DNA of 34,741 bases, taken from CAYTTR01 sp964440805 (GTDB taxonomy: Bacteria; Acidobacteriota; Aminicenantia; Aminicenantales; Aminicenantaceae). The stretch's first letter is position 1. Each line of letters begins with the position of its first letter. The notes beneath the pieces were generated by a model. The model made no database searches. It saw nothing but the letters and a program-made list of their open reading frames with translations, and was not told where the DNA came from. The DNA lies in the NCBI GenBank assembly GCA_964440805.1, contig CAYTTR010000028.1, positions 1 through 34,741 on the forward strand. The letters are read 5' to 3'. Both the position numbers and the translations under genes were made by a program. Below, piece after piece: positions 34,606 through 34,741 of the stretch.

Positions 34606-34741
34606 GAGACTCTTTGCATATTACATTAAAAAAAATAGGTGAATAGAGATGCTGTCCCCATTTTTTTTCAACCATATTTGTCTCGGTACCCTCACATGTA
34701 AGCTCAACCTGGTATATGCGGCTTTCCGGTTCTTCCATAGA

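Overview
The window is AT-rich bacterial DNA with mostly strong Shine-Dalgarno sites. Its gene set fits a secretory, peptide-degrading Gram-negative: a carboxypeptidase-regulatory/Oar-type TonB receptor, several exported DUF885-type proteins, a sortilin-like Asp-box protein, an exported S9 peptidase, a DUF5916 protein, a TAXI-TRAP importer and an OmpA-domain fragment. This combination resembles Acidobacteriota or Candidatus Aminicenantes, but that placement is inferred from gene content only. No tRNA, rRNA or CRISPR array was seen.

Layout. (1) 1-4000: an exported gamma-glutamyltranspeptidase-like protein, then the [2Fe-2S] (gamma) and FAD/BFD (alpha) subunits of an HcnABC-like amino-acid dehydrogenase. 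(2) 4.1-9.6 kb, plus strand: a sortilin/VPS10-like Asp-box propeller protein and an S9 peptidase. (3) 9.6-18.9 kb, minus strand: a canonical DUF885 peptidase, then a TonB receptor flanked by two paralogous DUF885-like proteins whose zinc motif has lost its glutamate. (4) 19-22.6 kb: a DUF5916 protein interrupted by an in-frame amber codon, and a convergent exported M24 prolidase-like peptidase. (5) 22.8-30.1 kb, plus strand: a catabolic operon with a DapA-family lyase, 2-hydroxyacid dehydrogenase, TAXI receptor, enolase-superfamily enzyme, fused TRAP permease and a DAO-type flavoenzyme that looks like the missing beta subunit. (6) 30.1-31.8 kb: a decayed, GC-richer IS1380-like element. (7) 31.9-34.7 kb: a GntR/FCD regulator, a decayed spacer, an isochorismatase-like hydrolase, a PGPGW membrane protein and a broken OmpA fragment.

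How it may work together (inference). Exported peptidases and the TonB receptor would supply peptides; the M24 enzyme suggests proline-containing ones. The TRAP system would import a small carboxylate or amino acid. The enolase-superfamily enzyme, the split three-subunit dehydrogenase, the DapA-family enzyme and the hydroxyacid dehydrogenase would then catabolise it. Hydroxyproline or another D-amino or imino acid is one candidate substrate; a sugar acid is the main alternative for the TRAP operon.

The most striking unexplained signal is a 17-bp inverted repeat, best copy TTGTATATAATATACAA at 22773-22789. Related copies lie upstream of six genes or operons, overlapping or adjoining recognisable promoters. 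It looks like the operator of one regulon, and the GntR/FCD protein in the window is an obvious candidate to bind it.
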